From NCBI GenBank assembly GCA_963706425.1, contig CAVPMN010000009.1, forward strand, positions 1-44,162: a stretch of 44,162 nt of DNA, given 5' to 3'. Of the stretch, positions 1 to 7,706 are shown in pieces; positions within the stretch are counted from its first letter, which is position 1; each line of letters starts with the position of its first letter. The position numbers and the translations under genes were made by a program. This DNA is from CAVPMN01 sp963706425. Its GTDB lineage: Bacteria; Actinomycetota; Acidimicrobiia; Acidimicrobiales; Acidimicrobilacustridaceae. The notes below the pieces were generated by a model. The model ran no database searches, was not told where the DNA came from, and worked only from the letters and a program-made list of their open reading frames with translations.

Positions 1-137
1 GGTGCGAGCCAGCGGAGCCCGGGCACAACCAGCCCGCTCAACGCTTCGACCCGGTCGGGCAGCTCGTGCCCGAAGAACTCGGCCGCATCGAGCGCGGGCG
101 TGGGCCCGTCCTGCCGGGTGCGAAGGTCGACGCTCAT
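1..137 (-). CDS. Truncated hypothetical protein (N-terminal 45 residues)
   Basis: An open frame runs leftward from an ATG at 137 off the window edge and starts MSVDLRTRQDGPTPALDAAE. A GGGGGA-like ribosome binding site lies just upstream of the ATG on the minus strand, which supports the start. Only about 45 residues are visible and they show no recognisable motif, signal peptide or membrane segment. The gene is divergent from the solute-binding protein at 243, with about 105 bases between the starts. No function can be assigned. That it is a real gene rests only on the open frame and the binding site. Confidence 0.45.
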   Translation of the reverse strand, partial: MSVDLRTRQDGPTPALDAAEFFGHELPDRVEALSGLVVPGLRWLA

Positions 138-242
138 GGTTCCCCCAAACACCGGGGGCGACGAGCGCGGACCCCGGGATCTACGTAAGGTAGCTCTCCA
201 CCTGCCGGCTGGCAGGCGCACGCCGCATCCGGGGGGACACGC

Positions 243-1871
243 GTGACGCATCGAACCACCCCGCCCTCGTCTCGTCGACGGTGGGCGGTCGTCATCGCCG
301 TGATCATCATGGCCGCGACCGTCGCGTGCAGCGGCGCGAGCAGCTCTGCGCCGGAGCCGGCCACCGACGACACCGTCGTCCCGGTCGCCGGCGGCGCGCT
401 GGTGGTGGGCACGGGCAGCGACGTCGACGGGTTCAATCCGTTGTCGAGCCAGTGGTCGGGCCCGGGTCACCAGATGGCGCGCGCCGTGCTCGACCCGCTG
501 GTCGTCATCGACGCCAACGGCGACTGGCAGCCCTATCTGGCCAAAGCCTTCACCCCCAACGACGACTTCACGGTGTGGACGATCAGTTTGCGTCCCGGTG
601 TGACCTTCCACAACGGCGAGGCCCTCGACGCCGACGCCCTGGTGACCTATCTCGAGGCCATGAGCGCCTCGCCCCTTGCGTCGAACGCGCTCCCCGAGAA
701 GCCCGCCATCGCCAAGGTCGACGACCTCACCGTGACGATGTCGTTCACCGAACCGTGGTCGCAGATGCCCGTCGTCTTTGCCGACCAACCCGGCTACATC
801 ATCGCCCCCGAGCAGATCGCCTCGGGCGAGTCGGACCGGCCGATCGGCACCGGACCCTTCGTGTTCCAGGAGTGGGTGCCCGACCGCTCCTTCAAGGCGG
901 TGCGCAACGACTCCTATTGGCGGGAGGGCTATCCCCTCCTCGATTCGATCGAGTTCCAGCCGATGCCCGACCCGACCACAAGGTTCAACGCCCTGCGCAC
1001 CGGCACGATCGACGTGGCCGAGGCCAACAGCCAGGGGCAGCCTCGGCTCGACGAGTTGATGAGCGACGGCATGACCATCGTCGACGGGGCCGACGCCACC
1101 GGCACGCATCTGCTGGTGATGAACCTCGATCGGTCACCGACCGACGACCTGCGGATCCGTGAAGCGGTGGTGCGAGCCATCGATCGCGAAGCATTCCGTG
1201 CAGCCGCTTACGACGAGTCGTTCCCCATCGCCTCCCAGCCCTACGCGCCCGGCAGCCGGTGGTACAGCGACAACGACTATCCGGAGTACGACCCCGAGAG
1301 AGCCCGGGCACTCGTCGACGACTACGAGGCCGAGAACGGCCCGGTGACGTTGTCGATCATGGCCATCAGCGCAGGTGACCGCTTGCAGCCTGTCGTCTAC
1401 ATGCAAGAGGTGCTCGAAGCAGTGGGTATCGATGTCGAGATCAACGGGCTCGAGCAGGTGACGTTCGTGACCGAGTTGGTGAGCGGCAACTACGACTCGG
1501 TCTACCTCGGTGGCTTCTTCGGCACGCCCGATCCGGACGGCATCCACCACTTCATCCACTCCGACAACGCGTCGCCCGACAGCCCGCTCAAGCTCAACTT
1601 CCCGCGCCACCGCAGCGACGTCGTCGACGATGCGCTACGGGCCCAGCGCGACACCGACGACGACCAAGCCCGCGCCGACGCGTGGGCCGAGGTCTGGGGC
1701 GCCTTCGCCACCGACCTGCCCTATGCCTTCCTCCTGCACGAGCGAGCTGCGTTCGCCACCGCCGCCGACGTCCACGGCTTCACCGACCTCACCACGCCGG
1801 AGGGCGCGCCCCTCCCTCCCATGAACCGCTGGACGCCCTTCTACACCGGCGTCTTCATGACCTCCGGCTGA
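243..1871 (+). CDS. ABC transporter solute-binding lipoprotein, family 5 (peptide/opine/nickel type)
   Basis: The 542-residue protein begins with a basic stretch, a hydrophobic segment (about residues 15-28) and a lipobox-like TVAC, so it should be a lipid-anchored extracellular binding protein. The body fits SBP family 5: GGALVVGTGSDVDGFNPL near the N-terminus, GDWQPYLAKAFTPNDDFTVW, and LRPGVTFHNGEALDADALV. These are the usual blocks of DppA/OppA-like proteins. The GTG start is preceded by GGGGGA at a good distance. No permease or ATPase gene of the matching type follows, so it is an orphan here and its partner must lie outside the window. The substrate cannot be read from sequence. The 3' end overlaps the convergent hemerythrin-like gene by 17 bases. 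Confidence 0.85.
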   Translation: MTHRTTPPSSRRRWAVVIAVIIMAATVACSGASSSAPEPATDDTVVPVAGGALVVGTGSDVDGFNPLSSQWSGPGHQMARAVLDPLVVIDANGDWQPYLAKAFTPNDDFTVWTISLRPGVTFHNGEALDADALVTYLEAMSASPLASNALPEKPAIAKVDDLTVTMSFTEPWSQMPVVFADQPGYIIAPEQIASGESDRPIGTGPFVFQEWVPDRSFKAVRNDSYWREGYPLLDSIEFQPMPDPTTRFNALRTGTIDVAEANSQGQPRLDELMSDGMTIVDGADATGTHLLVMNLDRSPTDDLRIREAVVRAIDREAFRAAAYDESFPIASQPYAPGSRWYSDNDYPEYDPERARALVDDYEAENGPVTLSIMAISAGDRLQPVVYMQEVLEAVGIDVEINGLEQVTFVTELVSGNYDSVYLGGFFGTPDPDGIHHFIHSDNASPDSPLKLNFPRHRSDVVDDALRAQRDTDDDQARADAWAEVWGAFATDLPYAFLLHERAAFATAADVHGFTDLTTPEGAPLPPMNRWTPFYTGVFMTSG

Positions 1872-2304
1872 GCTCGTTTGCTCCCTCGCGGAAGCTCCGG
1901 GCGGCGTCGGTGAGCTCGGCCATTCCGTCGTCACCGAGCCGCTCGCGGAGCTTCGGGAACGCTTCAGACTCCTCTTCCTCGACATGGTGCTCGATCGCCG
2001 CCTTCATGGCTGCGATCACGCCGTCGACGCCCGGGTCTTCGTCGAGCCCGCTCTCGATCTGGCCGAGCAGGTCGCGCGCATGGTCGTGCTCGGAGTAGGC
2101 CTCTTCGACGTCGTCGTCGAGTCCGGCCTCGACCATGGCCGGATAGACGACCCGCTCCTCCAGCTCCATGTGCGCGCTGAGCGCAGCGTCCAGCTCGGCG
2201 ACGAGCCGCTCGCGCTGCGAACGGTCGTCGGTCTTCTCGATCTGCTCGAAGAGCTGCTCGACCGTGCGGTGCTCGGCCTCCAACTCGCTCAATACGTCAG
2301 CCAT
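1855..2304 (-). CDS. Hemerythrin-like HHE domain protein
   Basis: This small soluble protein of 149 residues is a four-helix hemerythrin-type domain. The expected histidine and acidic ligands recur with the family's spacing: EAEHRTVEQLF, SAHMELEERVVYP, EHDHARDLL and IEHHVEEEESEAFP. Such proteins bind a di-iron centre and sense or handle oxygen, NO or iron. The exact role here is unknown. The start is set at the ATG at 2304, because AGGAGA lies about 8 bases upstream on the minus strand. A longer in-frame extension to 2487 is low-complexity and arginine/glycine-rich and is rejected. The gene is convergent with the upstream lipoprotein gene and divergent from the gene at 2478. Confidence 0.85.
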   Translation of the reverse strand: MADVLSELEAEHRTVEQLFEQIEKTDDRSQRERLVAELDAALSAHMELEERVVYPAMVEAGLDDDVEEAYSEHDHARDLLGQIESGLDEDPGVDGVIAAMKAAIEHHVEEEESEAFPKLRERLGDDGMAELTDAARSFREGANELSRRS

Positions 2305-2477
2305 GTCGTCTCTCCTGATCGTCGGCGCGCAGCTCGTGCGGCGCGCCCCGCAACTTCCCCCGGTGCGCGCCGGGCCAGAACCGGCACCAGCGTGAGGGTC
2401 CGGTTCCCGACCGCCAGCTCCGACCCAAGAAGGCGACCGATCCGTCTGGACCGGAGCGCTCGGGGTAGATCGCCCAC

Positions 2478-2981
2478 ATGCGCCCACACGATCAGATCGG
2501 CGACCGCATCACCATCGGCCCGCACCATGGCATCGAGCTGACATTCGGCTTCCGCTTCGACTGGCCGTTCGCCGTGCCGGGCATGCTCCTCGGCATCCGA
2601 CCGCACACGGCTCGATTGTCGATCGGTCCGAGCACCCTCGAAGCCCGTTTCGGTCCGTGGCGGGTGGACACGACGGTCGACAACATCGAGGGCGCCGAGA
2701 TCACGGGCCCCTACAAGTGGCCGAAGGTCATCGGCCCAGCACACCTGTCGCTGAGCGACGGCGGACTGACGTTCGCGACCAACGCGCGCGAAGGCGTGTG
2801 CCTCCGGTTCAAGAAGCCCGTGCGCGGGATAGCACCGACCGACCGCATCCGCCACGGCTCGTTGACGGTGACCCTGGACGACTGCGCCGCGTTTGCCGAG
2901 TTGATCGAGGATCTGACCAGGGAGGCTGATCTGGGCCCCCACGCGATCGACGGTTCTGACCCCCATGCGACACGGGAGTGA
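2478..2981 (+). CDS. Conserved actinobacterial protein of unknown function
   Basis: The 167-residue protein is basic and soluble, with no signal peptide or membrane segment. It resembles a family of uncharacterised actinobacterial proteins built around blocks like PGMLLGIRPHTARLSIG, FGPWRVDT, GPYKWPKVIGPAHLSLSDGG and RHGSLTVTL, which look like a beta-rich domain. I know these blocks as a recurrent family but know no function for it. The start ATG has no clear ribosome binding site. TAGATC lies six bases upstream and could be a -10 box of a leaderless transcript, though weaker than others in this window. The gene is divergent from the hemerythrin-like gene and convergent with the ATP-grasp gene, seven bases away. 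Confidence 0.7.
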   Translation: MRPHDQIGDRITIGPHHGIELTFGFRFDWPFAVPGMLLGIRPHTARLSIGPSTLEARFGPWRVDTTVDNIEGAEITGPYKWPKVIGPAHLSLSDGGLTFATNAREGVCLRFKKPVRGIAPTDRIRHGSLTVTLDDCAAFAELIEDLTREADLGPHAIDGSDPHATRE

Positions 2982-2988
2982 CGACGCC

Positions 2989-4155
2989 TCAGGGGATCGG
3001 CGAACCGTCCCATTCGATGTCGTAGAACTGGGCGGCCATGAGATCGGTGTGCTTGCGGGGCCCGCCCTCGTGATGACGGAACGCGAACACGTGGCTGTAG
3101 CTGAGGATCTCGTAGAGCAGCGGCTTCAGGTCATGGCGCGACGCATAGACGTCGGGGGCTGCGAAGAGGTCGCGCACGTCGCTCGGTAGGTTGTGCGGCT
3201 CGCGGAACATGTCGCGCAGCAGCGCGAAGTCGATCTGCGATCGATGGCCCGCATCGAGCACGAAGCGATCCGTCCCGGGGTCGAGCACGGCCTTGTTGAA
3301 CTCGTCGGCCGGCATGAGCGTGACCCCGTCGGTGGGGCGGGGGTTGCACTCGACCATGCTGACCACACCGTCATCGTGCTTGAGGTAGTCGAACGAGATC
3401 TGGCCGTGGTAGCCGGTCTCGCCGACGAAGCGCTCGACGTGGGCCAGCGTCTCGGGCTCGTCGACCGACACGAACTCGATGCCGCCCGCATGCTCGATGG
3501 TCTTCGGGTGCTCGTAGGTGCAGTGGGCCACCACTCGTCCGTGGTGCACCACGCTGAAGCTGCAGAGGTCGACGCCTTCCACGAACTCCTGGACAACCCA
3601 GGGGTTCTGCGCGGTGGGATGGACATCGGCTGGATCGATCACCCCCGCCAGCGGACCGGTGTTGGTCAGCAGCTCGACACCACCCCGTGAGAAGGCGGCG
3701 CGGGCGAAGTAGCGCGGGAAGCGGGCGATGGCGTCGGCCAGTTCGTCGTCGGTGGTGACGGTGACCGTGTCGGGCACCGGCACGTCGAGCCGCTGGGCGA
3801 GGGCGATGAACGAGGCCTTGTCGTGAAAGGCGGAGAGCACGTCGAAGGTCGGGAAGAACAGCTCGGCGTGAGGCTCGAGCAGATCCCTGTGACGCGCCAG
3901 ATAGAACACCTCCTCGAACATCGGCACCAACACGTCGACCTTCTCGTTGACCAATACGTCGGCCACCTCGCCCACGAACGCCAGCGTGTCGTCCTTGGGC
4001 GAGGGCACGATGCGGTGCTGCGCGGCCCCACGGGTGTGACTACCCGGCGCGGTGTGGAACGTGTCGGCCGCGATGACGTCGTGGCCCGACGATCCCAACT
4101 TGCGGATCTCGTCGACGGCGAAAGGCATGCGCGAGCTCGTGCAGAGCAGTTTCAT
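2989..4155 (-). CDS. ATP-grasp domain protein (carbamoyl-phosphate-synthase-like fold)
   Basis: The 388-residue protein opens with MKLLCTSSRMPFAVDEIRKL, a Rossmann-like pre-ATP-grasp segment. It continues with the ATP-grasp core: a basic/glycine strand FARAAFSRGGVELL, the WVVQEFVEGVDLCSFSV hinge, and the metal-binding end GQISFDYL with MVECNPRPTDG. Enzymes of this fold join a carboxylate to an amine, thiol or other nucleophile with ATP. The substrate cannot be told from the sequence. The ATG at 4155 is preferred over a GTG at 4173 because the Rossmann strand starts right after it, although no strong ribosome binding site is visible for either. The gene is divergent from the unknown gene at 4262. 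Confidence 0.8.
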   Translation of the reverse strand: MKLLCTSSRMPFAVDEIRKLGSSGHDVIAADTFHTAPGSHTRGAAQHRIVPSPKDDTLAFVGEVADVLVNEKVDVLVPMFEEVFYLARHRDLLEPHAELFFPTFDVLSAFHDKASFIALAQRLDVPVPDTVTVTTDDELADAIARFPRYFARAAFSRGGVELLTNTGPLAGVIDPADVHPTAQNPWVVQEFVEGVDLCSFSVVHHGRVVAHCTYEHPKTIEHAGGIEFVSVDEPETLAHVERFVGETGYHGQISFDYLKHDDGVVSMVECNPRPTDGVTLMPADEFNKAVLDPGTDRFVLDAGHRSQIDFALLRDMFREPHNLPSDVRDLFAAPDVYASRHDLKPLLYEILSYSHVFAFRHHEGGPRKHTDLMAAQFYDIEWDGSPIP

Positions 4156-4261
4156 GGGGGTCGATCGTGGCACACCGCTGTGTCACACTGACGCAGGGCT
4201 CGCGATCCCCCGTCGAGTTGTGTGGATCGCCCAACGTCGTCGACCCGTTGGGATCGCAGCC

Positions 4262-5137
4262 ATGAACACGCTCACCGAGGCCGAACGCCTCTCGTCACTC
4301 GCGCACGTCCTCCTCTCGTCCGGACCTCCGCCCACCACGCCCGTCGCCGTCGGCGTCGTCGATCTCGACGACAGCGCCGATCTCTGGCTCAACGAGCTGG
4401 CGGTGCCCGACCTGGCGGCTGCCCTCCGGGGCTTCGTGGCGCCACCCGACTGGTGGGCGTTCGGTGTGCTGAGCACCGGCACGGTCAGGCATCTCGACCG
4501 CCCGACCGACGACGGTGTGCCGGGTCAGGCCATCGTCCACCTCCTGGCCCGGTCAGGCGCCGCCGTCAGCCTCATCGGCGGCGACGGCACCGCCCCGATC
4601 GAGCTGGGTGTCGAACAGCCCATCGTCGGGCGCCTGGCCGACGCCTGTCGGCGGGTGCTCGGTCTGCCCACCCCACCACCACCCGGCGACAGCCGCATGC
4701 TGTTCGCCCTGCAGTGGCTCGACCGGGTGAGCGTCGAGGCGTTTCTCCGGGTCGACGATCGGTTGAGCTGGTCCGAGGTCGCCCGGATGCACCCGTTCGC
4801 CGACATCCTCGACCGGTCCGAGCTCGACTGCGATCTCGACGACCACCTCACCGAGGTGGGCAACGCGGCCGGGCAGGCGTGGCCGTGGGAGCGGATCCGC
4901 GCCGCCTGCGCATCTGGACTCGAGCCACTCCCCACCATCGCCGCTGCCGAAGCGAGATGGGCTGACGAAGGGACCTTCGCCCGCATCCTGCTCGAGGACT
5001 ATCCCGAGCTCGACGATCTGCTCGTCTCCCTCGGCGCCCTGCTGGCCCCGAGCGTCATCTCCCGGATCGATGCCACGTTGCACCACTGGGGCGTACGGGC
5101 CAGGTCAGGTGCCGCTGGTCGCACGCCGCACAGGTAG
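4262..5137 (+). CDS. Conserved hypothetical protein
   Basis: The 291-residue cytoplasmic protein has no signal peptide or membrane segment. It starts MNTLTEAERLSSLAHVLL and contains LRGFVAPPDWWAFGVLSTGT and a C-terminal acidic helix region (RILLEDYPELDDLLVSLGAL). Proteins with the PPDWWA-like core occur in actinobacteria as uncharacterised proteins. No enzyme motif is visible. The start at 4262 is chosen because GGGAT lies about 8 bases upstream. The open frame continues further upstream, but that part overlaps the divergent ATP-grasp gene. The stop is about 40 bases before the amino acid importer operon, so it may be independent of it. Confidence 0.65.
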   Translation: MNTLTEAERLSSLAHVLLSSGPPPTTPVAVGVVDLDDSADLWLNELAVPDLAAALRGFVAPPDWWAFGVLSTGTVRHLDRPTDDGVPGQAIVHLLARSGAAVSLIGGDGTAPIELGVEQPIVGRLADACRRVLGLPTPPPPGDSRMLFALQWLDRVSVEAFLRVDDRLSWSEVARMHPFADILDRSELDCDLDDHLTEVGNAAGQAWPWERIRAACASGLEPLPTIAAAEARWADEGTFARILLEDYPELDDLLVSLGALLAPSVISRIDATLHHWGVRARSGAAGRTPHR

Positions 5138-5179
5138 CATCTCGCCAACAGCCCACAAGGGCACGAAAGGGAGGGCCTC

Positions 5180-6106
5180 ATGCGCACCCCAACGGTCCGG
5201 ATCCTCGCAGTGGTCGCCGCTTGCCTGCTCGTTGCAGCCGGCTGCAGCGATGACGACGACGCCGATGCCGAGACGTCAGGCACCAACAGCGGCGAGTCCG
5301 GCTCGTTCGAGCTGGTCTCGGACGGCACGCTCACGATCTGCTCCGACATCCCCTACACGCCCTTCGAGTTCTACACGGAAGACTCGCCCGACGAGCTCAC
5401 GGGCTTCGACGTCGAGCTCGTCGACGCCATGGCCACCAGCCTCGATCTCGAGACCGAGTGGCTCACCACCCCGTTCGACGGCATCATCCCGTCGCTCGTC
5501 GCCGGCAACTGCGACATGATCGCCTCGGCCATGACCATCACCGAGGAGCGGGCCGAGCAGGTCAACTTCACCGACGGCTACTTCGACTCTGAGCTGTCCC
5601 TGCTCGTGCGGGCCGAAGACGAGGGCACCTACGACTCGCTCGAGTCGCTGGCCGGACGCACCATCGGCGTCCAGTCCGGCACCACCGGCGAGGAGTTCGC
5701 CGAGGCGAACCTGCCCGAAGGCGCCACCGTGAAGGCGTTCGAGGGCGGCGAAGAGCTCTTCACCGCGCTGTCGACGAACGACATCGACGCCGCACTCCAG
5801 GACTTCCCGGTCAACGCCTTCGCCGCCAGGAACAACCCCGAGTTGGTCGTGTCGTTCACCTTCCCCTCCGACGGCGAGTACGGCTTCGCCTTCACGCAGG
5901 AGAACACCGCGCTGCTCGAAGCGATCAACTCCGCGCTGGCCGAGACGCGCAACTCCGGGCAGTACGACGAGATCTACGAGACGTGGTTCGGCAGCGAGAG
6001 CCTGACCGTCGACAGAGTCCTTCGTTCGATGACAGTGGGTGGAGGCGAAGACGCCTCCGCCCACTGTCCGTTTCGACCTGAGGAGGCAGGCCGACCTTGG
6101 CGATGA
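5180..6106 (+). CDS. Polar amino acid ABC transporter substrate-binding lipoprotein
   Basis: The protein starts with a lipoprotein signal (VAACLLVAAGC, mature Cys about residue 22) and an acidic linker, followed by an SBP family 3 domain: SDGTLTICSDIPYTPFEFY, LTGFDVELVDAMA, FDGIIPSLVAGNCDMIASAM and AGRTIGVQSGTTG. These are hallmarks of GlnH/HisJ-type receptors. It leads the operon with the permease and ATPase that follow. The start has AAGGGAGG upstream. The family normally ends near YDEIYETWFG. Here about 35 further residues run through a strong hairpin (6031-6068) and overlap the permease start. A one-base gain near 6000-6003 would explain this, because in the other frame a TGA follows at 6003-6005 (274 residues). 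The long tail is therefore suspect. Confidence 0.9.
   Translation: MRTPTVRILAVVAACLLVAAGCSDDDDADAETSGTNSGESGSFELVSDGTLTICSDIPYTPFEFYTEDSPDELTGFDVELVDAMATSLDLETEWLTTPFDGIIPSLVAGNCDMIASAMTITEERAEQVNFTDGYFDSELSLLVRAEDEGTYDSLESLAGRTIGVQSGTTGEEFAEANLPEGATVKAFEGGEELFTALSTNDIDAALQDFPVNAFAARNNPELVVSFTFPSDGEYGFAFTQENTALLEAINSALAETRNSGQYDEIYETWFGSESLTVDRVLRSMTVGGGEDASAHCPFRPEEAGRPWR
6031..6068 (+). terminator. Strong hairpin between the amino acid binding-protein and permease genes
   Basis: Bases 6031-6047 and 6052-6068 form a 17-bp stem with a single G-T wobble and a four-base loop. No T-run follows, so it is more like a 3'-end stabilising or attenuating hairpin than a full terminator. In ABC operons such hairpins after the binding-protein gene keep receptor mRNA more abundant than permease mRNA. 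It currently lies inside the open frame of the upstream gene, which is one reason to doubt that gene's 3' end. Confidence 0.6.
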
Positions 6107-6888
6107 AGCGACGCACCCGGCAGCGACTCACCCGCTACGCGATCTACGCAGTCACGCTGGCGATCCTGGCGTTCCTCGTCACGAGCATCGACTGGGCGCG
6201 GATCCAGGACAAGTTCTTCGATCCCGAGATCTTCCGCGAGCAGTTCTGGGACATCATCACGCAGGCGGCGTGGCACACCCTGATCTTCACGTTCTTCGGT
6301 TTCAGCGGCGGGCTGGTCATCGGCCTGATCCTCGCCCTCATGCGCCTGTCGTCGTTGCGGCCCTACCGATGGTTCGCGTCGGTCTACATCGACGTGTTCC
6401 GTGGCATCCCCCTGCTGGTGACGCTGCTGATCATCGGGTTCGGCATCCCGATCGCCCTCGACGGCACCCGCGTGCCGTTCACGTTCGGGCCGGGCAGCGT
6501 CGCGTTGGCGATCGTGTCGGGCGCCTACATGGCCGAGAGCATCCGGGCGGGCATCGAGGCGGTGCCGAAGGGTCAACTCGAGGCGGCCCGCAGCTTGGGC
6601 ATGAGCCAGGCCAAGGCCATGCGGCTCATCGTGATCCCTCAGGGGTTCCGCATCGTGCTCCCGCCGCTCACCAACGAGTTGGTGATGCTGTTGAAGGACA
6701 CGTCGCTCATCTCGGTGCTCGGTGTCACCGCGGCCAACATCGAGCTCACCAAGTTCGCCCGTGACAACGCTCAGCAGACGCTCAACAGCACTCCCTACAT
6801 CGCCGCCGCCTTCGTCTACCTCTGCATGACCATCCCGCTCACGAGGTTCGTCGGCTATCTCGAGCGCAAGGCGAAGCGGGCCCGATGA
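6097..6888 (+). CDS. Polar amino acid ABC transporter permease
   Basis: The 263-residue inner-membrane protein has about five hydrophobic segments and belongs to the HisM/GlnP permease family. The cytoplasmic EAA loop that docks the ATPase is clear: EAARSLGMSQAKAMRLIVIP (about residues 165-184). The typical IDVFRGIPLLVTLLI segment and NELVMLLKDTSLISVLGV follow the family. Only one permease gene is present, so the complex is probably a homodimer. The start is taken as TTG at 6097, ten bases after a perfect AGGAGG (6081-6086). An ATG at 6103 is the alternative, with a less favourable 16-base gap. The stop overlaps the ATPase start by four bases, so translation is coupled. Confidence 0.9.
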   Translation: MAMKRRTRQRLTRYAIYAVTLAILAFLVTSIDWARIQDKFFDPEIFREQFWDIITQAAWHTLIFTFFGFSGGLVIGLILALMRLSSLRPYRWFASVYIDVFRGIPLLVTLLIIGFGIPIALDGTRVPFTFGPGSVALAIVSGAYMAESIRAGIEAVPKGQLEAARSLGMSQAKAMRLIVIPQGFRIVLPPLTNELVMLLKDTSLISVLGVTAANIELTKFARDNAQQTLNSTPYIAAAFVYLCMTIPLTRFVGYLERKAKRAR

Positions 6889-7643
6889 GCGCCACCGAAC
6901 CCGCTGCCCGGCCGGCCATCGAGATCCGCGATCTCCACAAGACGTTCGGCGAGCTCGAGGTGTTGCGGGGCATCGACTTCGTGGTGGCGTCGGGCGAGGT
7001 GGTGTGCGTCATCGGGCCGTCGGGGTCGGGCAAGTCGACGCTCCTGCGTTGCGTCAACCGGCTCGAGGAGCCGACGTCGGGCACGATCATCGTCGAGGGC
7101 GACGACATCTGCGACATCGACTGCGATCTCGATCGTGTGCGCACGCGCATCGGCATGGTGTTCCAGCAGTTCAACCTGTTCCCGCACCTCGACGTGCTCG
7201 AGAACCTCACCATCGCCCAACGCAAGGTCCTCAAACGATCCAAGGCCGAGGCCAACGACAAGGCCCGCCAGGTGCTCGAGCGGGTGGGGCTGATCGACAA
7301 GATCGACGAGTACCCGGCGCGGCTCTCAGGCGGTCAGCAGCAGCGGGTCGCCATCGCCCGAGCACTGGCCATGGACCCCGACATGATGCTGTTCGACGAG
7401 GCCACCTCGGCCCTCGACCCCGAGCTGGTGGGCGAGGTGCTCGGCGTGATGCGCGGCCTGGCCGAGGACGGCATGACCATGATGGTCGTCACCCACGAGA
7501 TGCACTTCGCCCGCCGGGTGGCCGATCGGGTGGTGTTCATGGACGGCGGCGTGGTGGTCGAGCAGGGGCCGCCGGCCGAGTTGCTCGAGAACCCGCAGCA
7601 CGAGCGCACCCAGCGGTTCCTGCAGCGCGTCTCCGAGCGCTGA
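6885..7643 (+). CDS. Polar amino acid ABC transporter ATP-binding protein
   Basis: The 252-residue ATPase is of the GlnQ/HisP type. Walker A is GPSGSGKST, the signature is LSGGQQQRVAIARAL, Walker B is MMLFDEATSALD, and the switch histidine lies in VVTHEMHFA. It energises the importer made with the permease at 6097 and the binding protein at 5180. Its ATG overlaps the permease stop (ATGA). The length matches the family with no accessory domain. The operon ends here: the stop is 15 bases before the first 49-bp palindromic element, which could serve as its terminator. Confidence 0.95.
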   Translation: MSATEPAARPAIEIRDLHKTFGELEVLRGIDFVVASGEVVCVIGPSGSGKSTLLRCVNRLEEPTSGTIIVEGDDICDIDCDLDRVRTRIGMVFQQFNLFPHLDVLENLTIAQRKVLKRSKAEANDKARQVLERVGLIDKIDEYPARLSGGQQQRVAIARALAMDPDMMLFDEATSALDPELVGEVLGVMRGLAEDGMTMMVVTHEMHFARRVADRVVFMDGGVVVEQGPPAELLENPQHERTQRFLQRVSER

Positions 7644-7657
7644 GCTCCACCCACCCC

Positions 7658-7706
7658 GAACTGTTCACCGAGAACGCCGTTTTCCGACCTCCGGGGTGAA
7701 CAGTTC
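7658..7706. repeat. 49-bp palindromic element, copy 1 (family 1)
   Basis: The arms GAACTGTTCACC (7658-7669) and GGTGAACAGTTC (7695-7706) are perfect inverted repeats around a 25-base core that starts GAGAACGCCGTTTTCC. Each arm is itself a small palindrome (GAAC-T-GTTC). Copy 2 follows 13 bases later in the same orientation, and copies 3 and 4 are at 28343-28453. The element lies between convergent genes and can fold as a hairpin on either strand. Confidence 0.9.

Noticed and set aside
2305..2487. N-terminal extension of the hemerythrin-like gene to 2487
   Set aside because: The extension is low-complexity and Arg/Gly/Pro-rich, overlaps the divergent gene, and the ATG at 2304 has a good ribosome binding site.
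7658..7669. LexA/SOS box reading of GAACTGTTC
   Set aside because: Actinobacterial LexA boxes have four bases between GAAC and GTTC, but here there is one, and the positions are at gene ends.
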